A DNA stretch of 64,000 bases, taken from positions 1 through 64,000 of the forward strand of contig JAFCMP010000169.1 in the NCBI GenBank assembly GCA_017506865.1, read 5' to 3'. Origin of the DNA: Tribonema minus (taxonomy: Eukaryota; Sar; Xanthophyceae; Tribonematales; Tribonemataceae). Positions 12,201 to 37,500 of the stretch are shown piece by piece. The notes under the pieces were generated by a model that worked only from the letters and a program-made list of their open reading frames with translations, made no database searches and was not told where the DNA came from. Numbering within the stretch: the first letter of the stretch is position 1; each line of letters starts with the position of its first letter. A program made the position numbers and the translations under genes.

Positions 12201-12538
12201 CGAGAATTGTCGCACTGGGCCTGTCGCTCCTGCGTCCGCCGTCTGTGTTTACCTCTGCGTCGACTGCGCTTTCCACTGGCAACCATAGCCGTGACAGGTG
12301 CTGTCTCGGTCATTGTTGCGTGGGTGCTGTTATCACCAGCCTGCGTTACGTCTGACTCACCACGTTTCCCGGCTGGCTGGCGAGGCGACCTGGCAACGAC
12401 CGGTTCCCTAAGGGAGAGTTGGTCAAACACCGTTGCCAGGTCATTACCTTCTTCTCGGAGGGAGAGCAAGCTGAACGTGACCGTCAGGTCATGCATCTGA
12501 CTCACCAGCGGTGCGCAGGAAGTCCGGCCCAGCCACAA
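6278..12538 (-). mobile_element. Non-LTR retrotransposon with OTU, RT and restriction-like endonuclease domains
   Basis: The element has a single very long ORF, no long terminal repeats, and a 3' end near 6278 (defined by the truncated copy at 545-815). The minus-strand 3' untranslated part is about 65 bp and ends around GGGCCTTTATAAATAC. The 5' boundary is unclear. A short repeat insertion with its own target-site duplication sits at 12537-12707, directly upstream of the ORF. The order of domains (zinc cluster, RT, CCHC-like motif, PD-(D/E)xK-type nuclease) places it with the R2/CRE/NeSL-like LINEs rather than the APE-bearing LINEs. The ORF has no internal stop, so the copy may be recent. 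Confidence 0.8.
6344..12496 (-). CDS. Retrotransposon polyprotein (OTU protease-like / reverse transcriptase / REL endonuclease)
   Basis: Residues are counted from the ORF opening at 12538 (a TTG); the first ATG is residue 15 at 12496, giving about 2050 aa. An OTU-like cysteine protease lies at about 200-406, with GNGNCLIH (Cys213) and a C-terminal NVGHFELL (His401). A zinc-cluster region starting CPLC is at 454-510. A long Ala/Pro/Ser-rich linker follows. The reverse transcriptase spans about 1025-1350, with LDCENAFNSVD (1188-1198), GCQQGDPLGP (1245-1254) and catalytic FLDD (1295-1298). A CxxxC...H...C knuckle starts at 1841. A restriction-like nuclease signature follows, RAD (1903-1905) and LDTSV (1926-1930). 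By analogy with R2-type elements it would copy its RNA at a nick made by the C-terminal nuclease. The usual OTU Asp before Gly-Asn-Cys is Asn here. Confidence 0.85.
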   Translation of the reverse strand: MHDLTVTFSLLSLREEGNDLATVFDQLSLREPVVARSPRQPAGKRGESDVTQAGDNSTHATMTETAPVTAMVASGKRSRRRGKHRRRTQERQAQCDNSRAPLAPATTPPRGGASAPSAPISGPAKVTTVTVATRIPSTVCHTVTVEEQQDALAKATNYGFSTWHTGLQALHKQALGENTATLARGGELRPVSNVGNGNCLIHTALHGIDSVAVEHGLPAPALVIAMREALLDGMVAYVTQGAGKQGASMSSMRQLTAHAAAQPACTREQFDTYGTRARCLAIEYGTNETDSADSGHTLLLQRLQEEGVWGRPLGLSVWAIVAAVYAVSVTVWQAEPQATGSTQKSTGLVLAQLMGLPAVFAPATPAQPDCHLDVLWTPPGLYTNVGHFELLVAPAAAPPLPTTMTASATTQANSTHITAPSRTQPRTALQLPQQPEPLRCPLCTLAFWKLGQKEDSKQRGKLSAASRMAPVVAHFNGGSCTRSMLNPEASTSHCQQNLAAAYAKGIRQQVDHDPSGDRAPSGSSTCNTGAHHAKRVQEMSTMYGCTAEDFLRAVRKLSACTGACGLVHMSASAGQRQCALTSPCHTCRRNGSAPTRARPAVPPGQSEGGGAGSDGAAAAAGAAAATPPKPPAVPASGAANSKSSKKRPAATATGAQRRRRTAAAAAPPGSAGSRTQSNSLRLQDSSPPHGTAVGWADMDLDPPDDAASPPPPTTTTSGRPSKPQSRASLAWDLSTPSVVHALDQTNEADLLLLRFTTTANPFRTQLQCTQWARLVEHATRLLADATDSAREAARVRLHHGAGAFAHQVSQTLVQRGYRLLHLLAAMAFGRQPEGTGMPPAARLAALLSGDFAELLRKTLSAAAALRAPKPNNAATASAQTNFDADWTEADSRQQTACAALSGKRRGVGLAAARLEAREACAPADEVTAQVLAAKHPETGTRPGVVDTPMEQVRGLVRDARRHCLHGAGVATTAGPAGSGSPVFESGQAHDRSDRPEDAASAAGRRLEVEATDILSTLSAAGAGKAGGLDGLRYEHLLMAAGPGAPVKAATRPVGSASPGLAGDSESDVMEPAFAHHLAKVFTTLLVEPELLPEQSQRLLRAAALSGIGQKRRPIACSSVWRRLLGSTAARGVKGKISGLLASMSQFGVGYRSGVEHVAARARVWHELYGTTIQLDCENAFNSVDRAAIVRGLMLFCPELLPHFESVYCGDTAPEMRVEVNGEARIICSHLGCQQGDPLGPLYFAVAAAFLLFYPDGVSATPGSMPAYGHSTAEPPAPHCAFLDDLNVLQAAYFDDAAAAGVAEVIRRLAAGGLRVRPDKSLAIAMRGTVFDEAARARLRALDIPFVDATMPESSQGFTSVGVPVGHPAYVHAAMSKHLVDAGTWRLSWQLAGMARHHLQAAQFILRRSLTKRMGFLARVVDTALSETWLHAFDGFCAWTLERMLHLHGCATAAVMKSHLLAACTAGDNEVASSGSVLVLPRLGPPELTDIAVPLRASRLPERRGGLGMPLLGLLAPAAYTAQACTTLRPAIIHATVAAGALRLGTDEHGAVTWFAQHSCAIREDQGLPPIIEAVRRSTRALTADGGEKSRTAVAEQLPASLLRWAADTTAAASTLPTAVQAIYAATAVTETGTTEPAPHTHGIVPGAEAAAAAATVPGPQAAAAAASSTPAKTQTSAEESSCSGGQEDDDDDWEAYADEICRKVVPRRRRGHFTHGLQAGLSNVLRRQYEDCLVEDLEAASAGAVGKPTQATLIGDLRDTSRRRQQASARVLAQLRSQRASGAMAWMSVPPAANDRPGAAPMSSMAAATMIMVAIFIDGWGIQGEVCPWRCSDVSPTSTHAISCPSQHIRGHNATHTAQKRCLQRILRQHHVSIVRNEDASVFKVPGYRADTVIDPGCLHFSSAYRNKGIVLDTSVRAPTASSYLTGKTNASNTDGYAAGVGEDAKVKHHTGTLTSSWAFVPFVQESYGRLGKQTSLFVKELAMHSALCSGGGKADVLRKAGLAKRQIHIELSISLARELAERVMAYTRGARMLGCVAAPVSKLLGHSAD

Positions 12539-12707
12539 GTACTGTGTACTGGACCCCGAGATGCCATTTGCCGGCGGCGGCGTTTGAGTGGTTGTCGTTG
12601 CGACACTTTAGACTGTCATATGACATGTAGATTCCTTACAGCTAGATGCCAATCATCTGGGCGTTTTCGCGCCCTGAGCGAGAATTAATAAAAAGTACTG
12701 TGTACTG
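12537..12707 (+). mobile_element. Dispersed repeat family A, copy 1, with 15-bp target-site duplication
   Basis: A segment of about 141 bp (12552-12692) is flanked on both sides by AAGTACTGTGTACTG (12537-12551 and 12693-12707). It runs from GACCCCGAGATGCC through a TGA stop and a short untranslated stretch to an AATTAATAAAA end. A variable 5' end, a fixed A-rich 3' end and a long direct repeat are what target-primed insertion of a 5'-truncated LINE or SINE leaves behind. It landed directly upstream of the retrotransposon ORF. Confidence 0.7.
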
Positions 12708-12767
12708 TTCTGGTCATTATGATCAGAATTGCTACAAACTTGCCACTTTGGCAATAGGGTCATTTGG

Positions 12768-13793
12768 CAGCATCGGGGAGCAGGGGCGGAAGCTGCTGGA
12801 GGCTGTGGCAACGGAGTATGCCAGCAGGACGATATATGGGGTTCGGCCAGCAGGATGTCAGTGCCCGGAGGAGCGCGCCCTAAAGCTCTCAAGGGCATCG
12901 CCCTGGCGCGCTTACGCTCGGCACTGTCGGCAGCGCTCCACATGGCGTACTCTGGCCGTGTCATGACTAGGGTTGGCACGTGCGTAGATAGTATATATAC
13001 GGTATATTGGTACATACGCGTATATATACGCGTAGACGCCGAAACGGGGCGTATATTCGCGTATACGCTTTTGCACCGCTGTGGTGCTCACGAGCGCTGC
13101 CCGTGGCCCAGCGCATGCCAAGGGTAAGGTGGCTAGGGCTATCTGGGGGCCAGAAGCGGAAAGGCAGGGCTGAGCGGTGGTCTCAAGCCACAGAAGGCGC
13201 CTGCACAGCCTGAACTTGGCAATTCAGTGGCTCAGGCAGCTTCGCACCTGGCCAGCAGAGCCTGCATGAGCCTTCACGGCTTGTTCTGTCGGTGATGTGG
13301 AAGAGGACGATGGGAAGGGAGTCGCTGCACATGCTGACAGACACGCTGCCCTCTGACGAGGCGCAGCTTTTCAGCGGCACCATGCGGTCGGCGCACTCAG
13401 GCCGTAACCAAGCTTCTTTTGGCATTTCGGCCAACTTCAAGAAAATCCTACACTTCAAGTGTTGCTCTGATGACACTTTATGAAGGCAATTATTTCTAGT
13501 GTCTGCATGTCTGTAATCAGCACCCTGAGCCCGTTCGAATGCACCTGGTTTCAGAGAAATCTAAAGACGACAAGTCGTCGTAGCGAGATTTGGCTTTGTC
13601 AGATACGCTAATATACGCAGTATATACGTATTGTACGCCAAAAATACGTATATATGCGGGTATGCAAAATCCAAATATACGCAATGTGCCAACCCTAGTC
13701 ATGACACACATGGCAGAATCCAGGGGGGGGGGGCACATGGAGGAGGACGTAGGGGAGGACCCCGAGATGCCATTTGGCGGCGGCGGCGTTTGA
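12768..13793 (+). pseudogene. Open frame split by the hAT-like element
   Basis: The frame starting before 12860 (SVPGGARPKALKGIALARL...) runs to GRVMT at 12967. If the 730-bp hAT-like element and one 8-bp duplication are ignored, the same frame continues as HMAESRGGGHMEED...DPEMPFGGGGV and stops with TGA at 13791-13793. The last 11 or so codons plus the following untranslated stretch are what is repeated as family A. This may therefore be the 3' end of an older retroelement gene and not a host gene. No family was recognised. An overlapping alternative frame (EQGRKLLEAVATEYASRTIYG, cut short here) exists near 12780-12845. Confidence 0.4.
12968..13697. mobile_element. hAT-like non-autonomous DNA transposon (730 bp)
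   Basis: The terminal inverted repeats begin TAGGGTTGGCAC and end GTGCCAACCCTA. Directly outside them is an identical 8-bp duplication GTCATGAC (12960-12967 and 13698-13705). An 8-bp target duplication is the hallmark of the hAT superfamily. Both subterminal regions (about 12984-13075 and 13605-13690) are dense in TATACG/CGTATA words, as expected of transposase-binding clusters. The interior has open frames of about 60-100 aa on both strands, but no hAT transposase motif was recognised, so it is probably non-autonomous and may carry captured sequence. Confidence 0.8.
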
Positions 13794-13909
13794 GTGGTTG
13801 TCGTTGCGACACTTTCCAGACTGTCATACGACATGTAGATTCCTTACAGCTAGATGCCAATCATCTGGGCTTTTTCGCGCCCTAAGCGAGAATTAATAAA
13901 AAGTACTGT
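13758..13909 (+). repeat. Dispersed repeat family A, copy 2
   Basis: Nearly the same as copy 1 from GGACCCCGAGATGCCATTTG to AATTAATAAAAAGTACTGTG. Here it is contiguous with an upstream open frame ending MPFGGGGV-stop, so this copy may be the parent, or at least a longer 3' end of the family. It contains a small GGGC/GCCC stem around TTTTTCGC. Confidence 0.75.
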
Positions 13910-13959
13910 GGGTCGCTGTCTCACTCCAAGCCTTCAGCGACACCTTCATAATATCAGCC

Positions 13960-14255
13960 TTGGCATAGTGACATGGAGTTCATGGCAGGCAGTCGCGCAT
14001 CCTGCAGATGTTGAAGTCCCTGCAGAAGACCACCCGACAGGTGAGTCACCACATGCAGTAGACTGGCAAGTCACCACATGCAGTAACATTTGCTCCCTGG
14101 CGCAGCAGGGCGCGCATTCTGCAAATGTTAAAGTCCCTGCAGAAGACCACGCGACAGGCGAGTCGAGTCACCTCTTGCAGTAGACTGGCAAGTCACCACA
14201 TGCAGTAACATTGGTCCTGGCGCAGGCGCGTATCGGCAGTTGTTGAAGTCCCCAA
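13960..14255 (+). repeat. Exon-edge echo cluster (IL-QMLKSLQKTTRQ edge)
   Basis: Three diverged copies of a donor edge lie at about 13988-14045, 14100-14165 and 14222-14255. The first reads RILQMLKSLQKTTRQ followed by GTGAGT. The second has the same peptide followed by GCGAGT. The third is shorter. A CAAGTCACCACATGCAGTAACATT spacer separates them. The real exon is probably the first copy. They belong to an unidentified plus-strand gene that ends at 15046. Confidence 0.5.
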
Positions 14256-14854
14256 CCATTCATCAGCATCGATGACCTTGACCAGCGCTCAACAGCTTCA
14301 ACTCCAACTGCAAGAGTCACCAATATGGCAACACCACACCGCACGCGTGTCGTCAAGCTCACGTGCTCTGCCACCGCTGTTCTGATGCCAGGAGGATGAC
14401 ATGGATGAGGAATAAACCACAAGAAAAGAAAAGGAAGAACAGACGAACACCACACAAGAATGGCCTGTGGCAATCGCTTCAGTTCAGGCTGCAGTGGGAC
14501 ACACCGGTGCAGCGGGCAAGACTAGCGTTTTGCACATTACTGCAGACCTTGTAGTGCCAGCCCTGGCAATGTGGGCTATGTAGTCTGGCGACTTTGACAT
14601 CAGAGCACGAGGCACGGGAGGGCCGCAAGGTATGTGCCACTGGCACTGCAGTCTGGCAGAATGCATCAATTGCCAGGGTTGCCTGTGTGCGCCACGTGCT
14701 AGACGCCATGAGCGTCAATGCGTGTGCAGCGATGCGCATGGGCGCCGCCACGTAGGCATCACGCCGTTCGCCTGTCGCTCTGCTGGTGTGTTAGGTGTCC
14801 TGTTGCCATTAGGGGCGCTTTGCTTGGGCACCATGAGTGTCGCTTTGGGTGCAG

Positions 14855-15046
14855 TTCTCAGCTGATGACGTGGCCTACCTGGCGCACGAGATATTTGCCA
14901 GGCTGGCCCAAACATGGCGTTCGGCTTTTTTACTGCACGACGGGCATCGCATGCAAGATACACCTGGAAAGCTGCTGATTTACAAAGCCACTAGGCATGG
15001 GCAACAAGCACAAGTCTATGAGCACAACCGCGCCCTGCTGCATTGA
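14855..15046 (+). CDS. Terminal exon of an unidentified plus-strand gene (63 aa)
   Basis: After the acceptor TTGGGTGCAG an open stretch of 64 codons reads FSADDVAYLAHEIFARLAQ... to NRALLH and TGA. It is amphipathic and helical with normal protein composition. Upstream exons lie somewhere in 12.7-14.6 kb (for example the RILQMLKSLQKTTRQ edge at about 14040), but I could not chain them with confidence because the hAT-like element and echoes disrupt the region. The family was not recognised. Confidence 0.45.
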   Translation, partial: FSADDVAYLAHEIFARLAQTWRSAFLLHDGHRMQDTPGKLLIYKATRHGQQAQVYEHNRALLH

Positions 15047-15789
15047 CACAACCACGCATCACACAACTGACGGCACAGGGTCATAGCAGCGATTTGTCAA
15101 GCTGTTTCTTCCATGTTCCATTCTCTGTTCCCTCTTCTGTGTGTCTGTTGTCTGCCGTGAAATGCATAGAGGGCCAAAAAGCGGGAAAAACACATGCAAG
15201 GGCATCTCGCCCAAAAACCCACCAACCGATCGTCTCCCCCCCCCCCTCCCCTTCCCCCCGCATTTCAAAAGGCATCTGTGTGCCCCATCGCTTGCTCTGG
15301 CGCCAACGCTCGTGAATGCCAACTACACAATGGACTACCGCTGCCGGCGCATCGGCCGCTGCCTGCACTCCAAGTTGAGGTTCATGCCGACCAGTGTGCC
15401 GCAGCTGTGAAACGCTACCCGAAAGAAAAACAAGGAACCCACGAGCCAAGGCACTTCCGGCATGCGCGCTAGTGGCGACGCACGCGATACGTACCGCCGC
15501 CGCCGCTGCGCGCATAGAGCACACACTGTACTTCAACAAGCCCTCCCTCATCTGCACGTGTGCGTGTGCGTAACCCCACCCCGCAAGCCAGGGCATGGCT
15601 GCTCTGCTGTTGCGGAAGCAGCGAATGCACGCCTGGCACATGCCGCTGCACACAGACACAGAACGTCAACCGCCCCCCCCCCCGTGGTAAGTTCAACAGC
15701 AGCGCACTCCCACGCCCCCCCTCTCCCCTCTCCCCAACAGTACCCAATGTCAAGCTATGATGGCCGATCGTCTAGAGGCCCCTCAACAC

Positions 15790-16082
15790 CTACACGCCGC
15801 GCGTAGCGACCTCCGCAGCATCCGTCTGCAGCTGCTCATAGCTGTGCGGGTCGGGCTTCGCAAAGTTCTTGAGGCCCTCTGCGAGCGCGCGCGGCGTGCC
15901 AAACAGCGGTTCGCGCGGCTCGCTGGCCCTGCGAAGCTCGCTCGGAGGCTGCGCGGAGTTCAAGTTGCGGTTGAGGTTGTGGTTGACGGAGCGCTGCCGC
16001 TGCCAGTGCGCGGCGCCGGCGACTGCCATGCCGGCGGCGACGGCCACCGCCGCTATCATCGCCAGCAGCGAAGGGAGCGCAG
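15790..16082 (-). CDS. Terminal exon of an unidentified membrane protein (96 aa)
   Basis: After the acceptor CCCCTGCAG on the minus strand the frame gives ALPSLLAMIAAVAVAAGMAVAGAAHW, one likely membrane-spanning helix. A polar tail follows with an Asn-rich stretch (NHNLNRNLNSAQ) and ends at a TAG. The acceptor edge is repeated twice upstream on the same strand, which argues that this strand and frame are the expressed ones. The overlapping plus-strand ORF of 182 aa at 15757-16305 is then a shadow. Upstream exons were not found. Confidence 0.45.
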
Positions 16083-16199
16083 CTGCAGGGGCAAGGACGT
16101 ACAAGCGGACAGCGCGACAGCAGATGGCTTGAGACGTAGGTTGGCTGAGGCAAATGGCAGCGCTGTGCTTAGGAGGAAGCTGTGTGTTTGTAGTTTATG

Positions 16200-16440
16200 C
16201 TCCACGCTATCATCGCCAGCAGCGACGGAAGCGCAGCTGCGGGGCAACGACACGCAAGTGGAAAGCGTGACAGCAGCAGCAGCAGATTTTCTTAGGTGTA
16301 GGTAGACTGAGACAAATGGCATCGTTGTACTTGGAAGTAGTTGGTATTTGGGAGTTGGTGCTCAACGCTGTCATCGCCAGCAGCGACGGGAGCGCAGCTG
16401 CGGGACAAGGACGCGCAAGCGGAGAGCGTGACAGCATATT
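16200..16440 (-). repeat. Acceptor-edge echoes of the 15.8-kb exon
   Basis: Two copies (about 16208-16275 and 16368-16432) repeat the segment TCATCGCCAGCAGCGACGG-AGCGCAGCTGCGGG-CAA-GAC with the downstream GCAAG-GGA-AGCGTGACAGCA. In minus-strand terms each carries the pyrimidine tract, the AG and the first 10 or so codons (ALPSLLAM-like). Both lie on the upstream side of the real exon. Confidence 0.7.
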
Positions 16441-18036
16441 TCCTGAAGTGTAGGTGGAGAAATGATGGCACCACAGGTGAAGATGCACTGCACTAGCAGC
16501 AAGCACTTCACAGCCAATGCCTTGTATAGCTGGGCAGTGTTGGCCACTGGCCATGCTAGTGGGCACAGCAATTGCGTCAAACAGTAGCAAGCACACACAG
16601 TAGTAGGATGTGTGGACTGGAAGTGCATCACAGTGTTGGCGGCATGCGCACGACAACATCAGCAAGTGGTCTCGCTGGGGGGGACAGCGATTGTAATTGC
16701 TGTCCATTGCGACCTCCAGGGACGGGAGATGGCCAACACATGGTGAGAGCCGCCCATGACTCAACAATAACAGCAGTCCTCAATGCATCACTGGTGCGAT
16801 GCCATCACAAATGCACACACATCGGGATGAACTGCCTTCAACGGTACCTGCCAGCATTGAGCAACCATGAGGCACAATGTGCATTCGCTGCCTGTACACC
16901 AATCACCAACTTCAAGTGTGACGTGACGCACCCGTGGCATCAGCCTGTGAGTCGCCACCAGTGCTGGCACCGCCTGCAACTGCTGTGTCGATCAGGTCGT
17001 TGCTGGTGCTGCCGTTGCTGCCTTGCCTGCATTTCACAACATCAGGTGATGTCAAGCACTTATCAATAGCTGCCGGAACCTGGCAACCTCATGCAAGACT
17101 CGGCTGATGCGTCACCAGCTGTTTCGCACATCGCTCACACTGTGAAAGTCGCATCTCAGGGCGAGACTTGTGAATGAACGATCAAACACAGTCAAGTTTC
17201 AGCAATCCCTAACTCCAACCCTAGCCCGGAGACACTAAAGCATATCATGCAGCCAGCAGCAGATGTCAACATGCTACCATACAGCACCAGCTTCGGCCAG
17301 CATCAACAACTGCAACTACCTCTGCAAGTACCTCAAAGTGAATGAAAAGTGAATGAAAACGGATGGAGCAGAGCTCAGCACATGTTGAGGTTGGTCCTTG
17401 GTGAGCACTGACGTGCCCACTTCAGACAGGTTTGCATCGTGTTCCTAATTCACTTCGTTCTGTAGCATCACATGCTCTCATGAGTTGTGTCTGCTTGGCT
17501 GCTTGGTTGTCGATCTCTGACACGGTGGTGGCGCTATGCGCTGTCAAAAACATTACTGCATCAATGTTGCGTATGTATATAGGGTTAACGAAAAACGAAT
17601 CAAAAAATCGTAGAGCCTAGGTGACAAGGGATGGTCAGCCGCAAGTGCCTTAACATTATATTAGCGGCTGCAGAGACAACAGACCCCAACAGGCAGTACT
17701 TCCACTGGATCCAACCACTGCATTTACAGTGTGATCACCTTCCCACGCTGTTGCTTTGTCGATAGTATGCTGCGACACCAAAATCGCTTCAACTCGTCAA
17801 CAGAGAAGACAGGTACCCATCAAAGTCATTAAAATTCACCAGCGGCTTGTGCATCTGCAGCCATGACCACGCTGCAAGCAAACTACAATCAGTGACTCAA
17901 ATCTGCACCCTTGGCAAGCTAACTCGGCAGCAGGCAAAAATCCAGCAAAACTTCAAACAACGAACCACCTCTGCATTCTGAAAGGCGTGCTGTACAAGGA
18001 AGCTTTACAAGTTCATCAAAATCTTCAACCAGTGAC
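16441..18036. other. No gene recognised, except a family B repeat
   Basis: Short open frames only. From about 17800 to 18036 there are diverged donor-edge echoes of the last GH1 exon (for example 17900-17935 and 17955-17995), so this part is probably 3' flank of the GH1 gene. No splice-bounded exon could be defended. Confidence 0.4.
17586..17690 (+). repeat. Dispersed repeat family B, copy 2
   Basis: Begins ACGAATCAAAAAATCGTAGAGC and continues TAGGTGACAAGGGATGGTCAGCCGCAAGTGCC in the same order as the other copies. The 3' half is more diverged. Confidence 0.65.
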
Positions 18037-34274
<16,238 letters not shown>

Positions 34275-34545
34275 GACAGCCGTGACTTAACTCTCCGATA
34301 AGAGCTAGGAAGGGTGACAACCAGGAACACGGGATACTTCAGAGGCCACGCAGACGGCGCAGCTTGATAGGCAGCACGCTGCGCCAGCACGGCACTGCAG
34401 CAATCGCCTCTCGCCGATAACACTAGCCACCTCTAGCGTTACTGCCCTCTTTGCTTTCTTAATCGACTACTTCAATGACGGCAACTTCAAGCCCCCAGGT
34501 GTTTGAGCGAGAAGTGTGTGTAACTAAGCTGACGAGCAGCTGCCC
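34275..34545. promoter_or_regulatory. Head-to-head intergenic region, GH1 / MJ1316 gene
   Basis: About 270 bp separate the GH1 start codon (minus) from the proposed MJ1316 start codon (plus), so a shared bidirectional promoter is likely. I see no convincing TATA box. The region is inferred from gene geometry only. Confidence 0.4.
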
Positions 34546-37500
34546 ATGCTCCTGCCTTGGACTGCCTCTACGGCTGTGCCGCATACATCATGCTGCTTGG
34601 GTCGCACAGCTTTCTTGCATACAGCGCCATTGCCAATCTCAAGTCGAGGGCAAGTTTCTGCTCCGAGGCGAAGCACCTACGCAAGACATGCTGTCGACAT
34701 GTACCTTCGTCCCGTCGGCGGTGAGTGGAGCTGCAGAGGTTTACGTACCATATTTGCCGGACTTGATTCACGCCGTCGATCTGGCCGTGTCGCGGATTCA
34801 GCGGATCGTACGCACCCATTTGAAGGCAAATTTCGAGCTGTTGCTCCCAAAGTCGATGTGTCCGCTTTGGCCAACATCCACATTTTGGCCCAGTTTTTGA
34901 ACCGTATAGTATCAAAGTGTGCGGAGTGCTCCAATGTTTTTGGAGTACATCACCTAGCTCCTGCACCATCCTGATTCTAGCCTGAAGCTGTGCTGAGCTT
35001 GAGGGTGCTTGATACCCGTCTAATTACATTTTTACTGCGTGCGATTGCTTCCACTCAGCCTTTGCTTACGCTGTACGCTGTGGAACCAGGCACTGCAAAA
35101 ATTCAAAGCAGCGGCATATACCATCATGTATGCACGCCAGACAAAGTGATTCATCCTAATATGTGTTTGAGTCTAAGAGTGAGGCTTAAGGACGCCCCCC
35201 GCTTTCCATGTCAAGCCTATGCCAGCCAACACTGGTGTGCATTCAGCAGATATAAACCTTCTGGTGGTTACTGGCGTGGCATTCGCAGTGTAACAAGCAT
35301 CATACATACATACCCCATGTGCATGAAATCAGCCAGGCAAGTGTGAGCATGGAATTCTTTTCTGCAACAGGGGCTTAGGTACCGTAGCGGATGTAGAGGA
35401 CAGCAAGTTGTGAAATAAAACACACCTTACTGTGAATTCATGTCAGTGAAGGGTTATGATTAATTTTTGCGTTTAGGGTTAGGGTTAGGATTAGGTGACG
35501 GGCAGGGCTCACACAGGTGCCGTCGCTTCTATTATTGTAGGGGCTGCTCGGTTTGGGTTAAGGGTAGGGTTACTTGTGTGCCTGCCGCTCCTTAGGGTTA
35601 GCAATGGGGTACGGTTAGGGCTACGGTTAGGGTTATGACTAGGGTTAGGGACAGTCATGTCGTCAGGGTCATGATGAAGGTGAATGATATTGCTAGATTT
35701 TACGTTGAGCGCCACATGTGTCAACCGGTAATAGTATGGCAGTTGGAACATGCAGCGCCTAGCTAGAGGACAAATGAGCTGATGATGCACTGTGCCATAT
35801 TCACTTCTGTGCTCATGTTCTGTCGCAGAGGTTATCGACCGGATTCTGTGGGATCCCCAGCTGCCAACGCAGTATTTCACGGTGAGCCACCGGTACTGTT
35901 CAGTGTTGTTGCTCAGTTTTGTTCAGTGTTGTCGTACACAATGCGAGACTTGTAGTGTACTTGAGATACCTTCACCATATTAACAGATACTTACAGTACT
36001 GTTGCTCGCGAGCACTCACCAGTTCCAAAGTGGCAGTCTGTTTGGCAGCACTTAGGGTTATAACAAATGGCTAGCGATGGTGAGAGGAACTTCAGAGGCG
36101 TTTGTGGACCTTGCATGTCCTGGAGAGTAGGTAGGTATGTATGTTCCAGAAGGTAGGCAAGTAGTAGATTTTTGCTCAAGGCGTGTGATACATACATACC
36201 CTGTGTCCATGTGCGCTTTCCCCGCAGCGTTTCAGTCACCACGGCGCTGTTGTGCGTCTGAAGCCTCTTGGTGTTGCCTCTTGCCAGCAGGTCTGCCCCG
36301 AGCATGCGATGGCTGCATACCACAAATACTGACTTTTAGAAGTACATATGCGGGGTTTCTAAGGCGGAGGGTTAACGCTAGCCCTAGCCCTAACCCTAAC
36401 CCTCCTCCTAAGTTTTTCTGAGAGCCCGCATGCAGTTGGCCTGGCGCATATCAGAGGGCATATACCAGTATATTTTAGGTAGCGCCTGCGTTCAGCTGCG
36501 TTCACAGATGTGTGTGAGCACACGCTTGACACGAGTACAAGAGCTGCAGATTCTCTACGTTTTATAGGGTTTCCGCGCCTCGAGCGGAAGTAACTAAAGT
36601 ACACTGTGCGCGTACTTGAAGCGTAGTGCTGCGCTAAGGCATGTGTAGGTACACCTACATGTATTGATAAAGTTTTATGGCTGTACAGTACCCACTCATC
36701 TATACCGTACTTTGCGGCTCCACTTTTACTCTACTCGGCCTGTTGCCTGTGACACATTTTCACATCAACTCACAGACTTGTACTCATGGTCTTGTATTCC
36801 ACTCGCACTTCTTTCGATGCGTTCTGCTGATGCGTTTGGCTGATGCTCAGGTGGGGGCTGTCTGGACACACTACCCATACATACATACCATACTCTGCGC
36901 TTTGTTCTTTGAACATAGCGCATATCATGTACTCGTGGACTTGTATGCATAGACTGTCGTGTACTCGTGGACTTGTACTCATGGACTTGAACTCCTGTTG
37001 CAACTCAGTTAATGCGTTCGCTGATGCATGCTGCTGATCTCAGGTGGGCTATGTGGACATGCCACCCATACGTACATACCATACTCTGCGCTTGTTCCGT
37101 GTTCTCTATTTCTGCAAGGCGCATTGCCTGTGACACACTGTTGTGTACTTACGGACTTGTGCTCATGGTTTGGTACTCCGTTCGCCCCTCTTTTGACGCA
37201 TTTTTCTGACAAATCTTGCTGATGCTCAGGTGGGCTATCTGGACAGGTTCCATGGTGTGCAGGAGGCCAACATTGCGGCACCAAACTTGACAGTCAAGGG
37301 GAAGGCACGCCTGTTTGTCAAGGCCATTCCGCAAGCACGCATTGTCTATATCAAATACAAGACCAGGGTAAGCACGGCGTACAAGAACCTTTGCACATGA
37401 ATGTCAGAATCGCCTTGGTGTATTTGAATTCTGCAGTGGTGCATACATTGTCATGCACTGCCTGCCTATACATCGGTAATTTGTTTATAAGGGGAAGGTT

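Noticed and set aside
12497-12538. Retrotransposon ORF starting at 12538
   Set aside because: The first codon there is TTG, and the segment lies next to an inserted repeat. The first ATG is at 12496.
15757-16305. 182-codon plus-strand ORF
   Set aside because: The opposite strand has a membrane-helix exon with a good acceptor whose edge is echoed twice upstream, which marks that strand as the expressed one.
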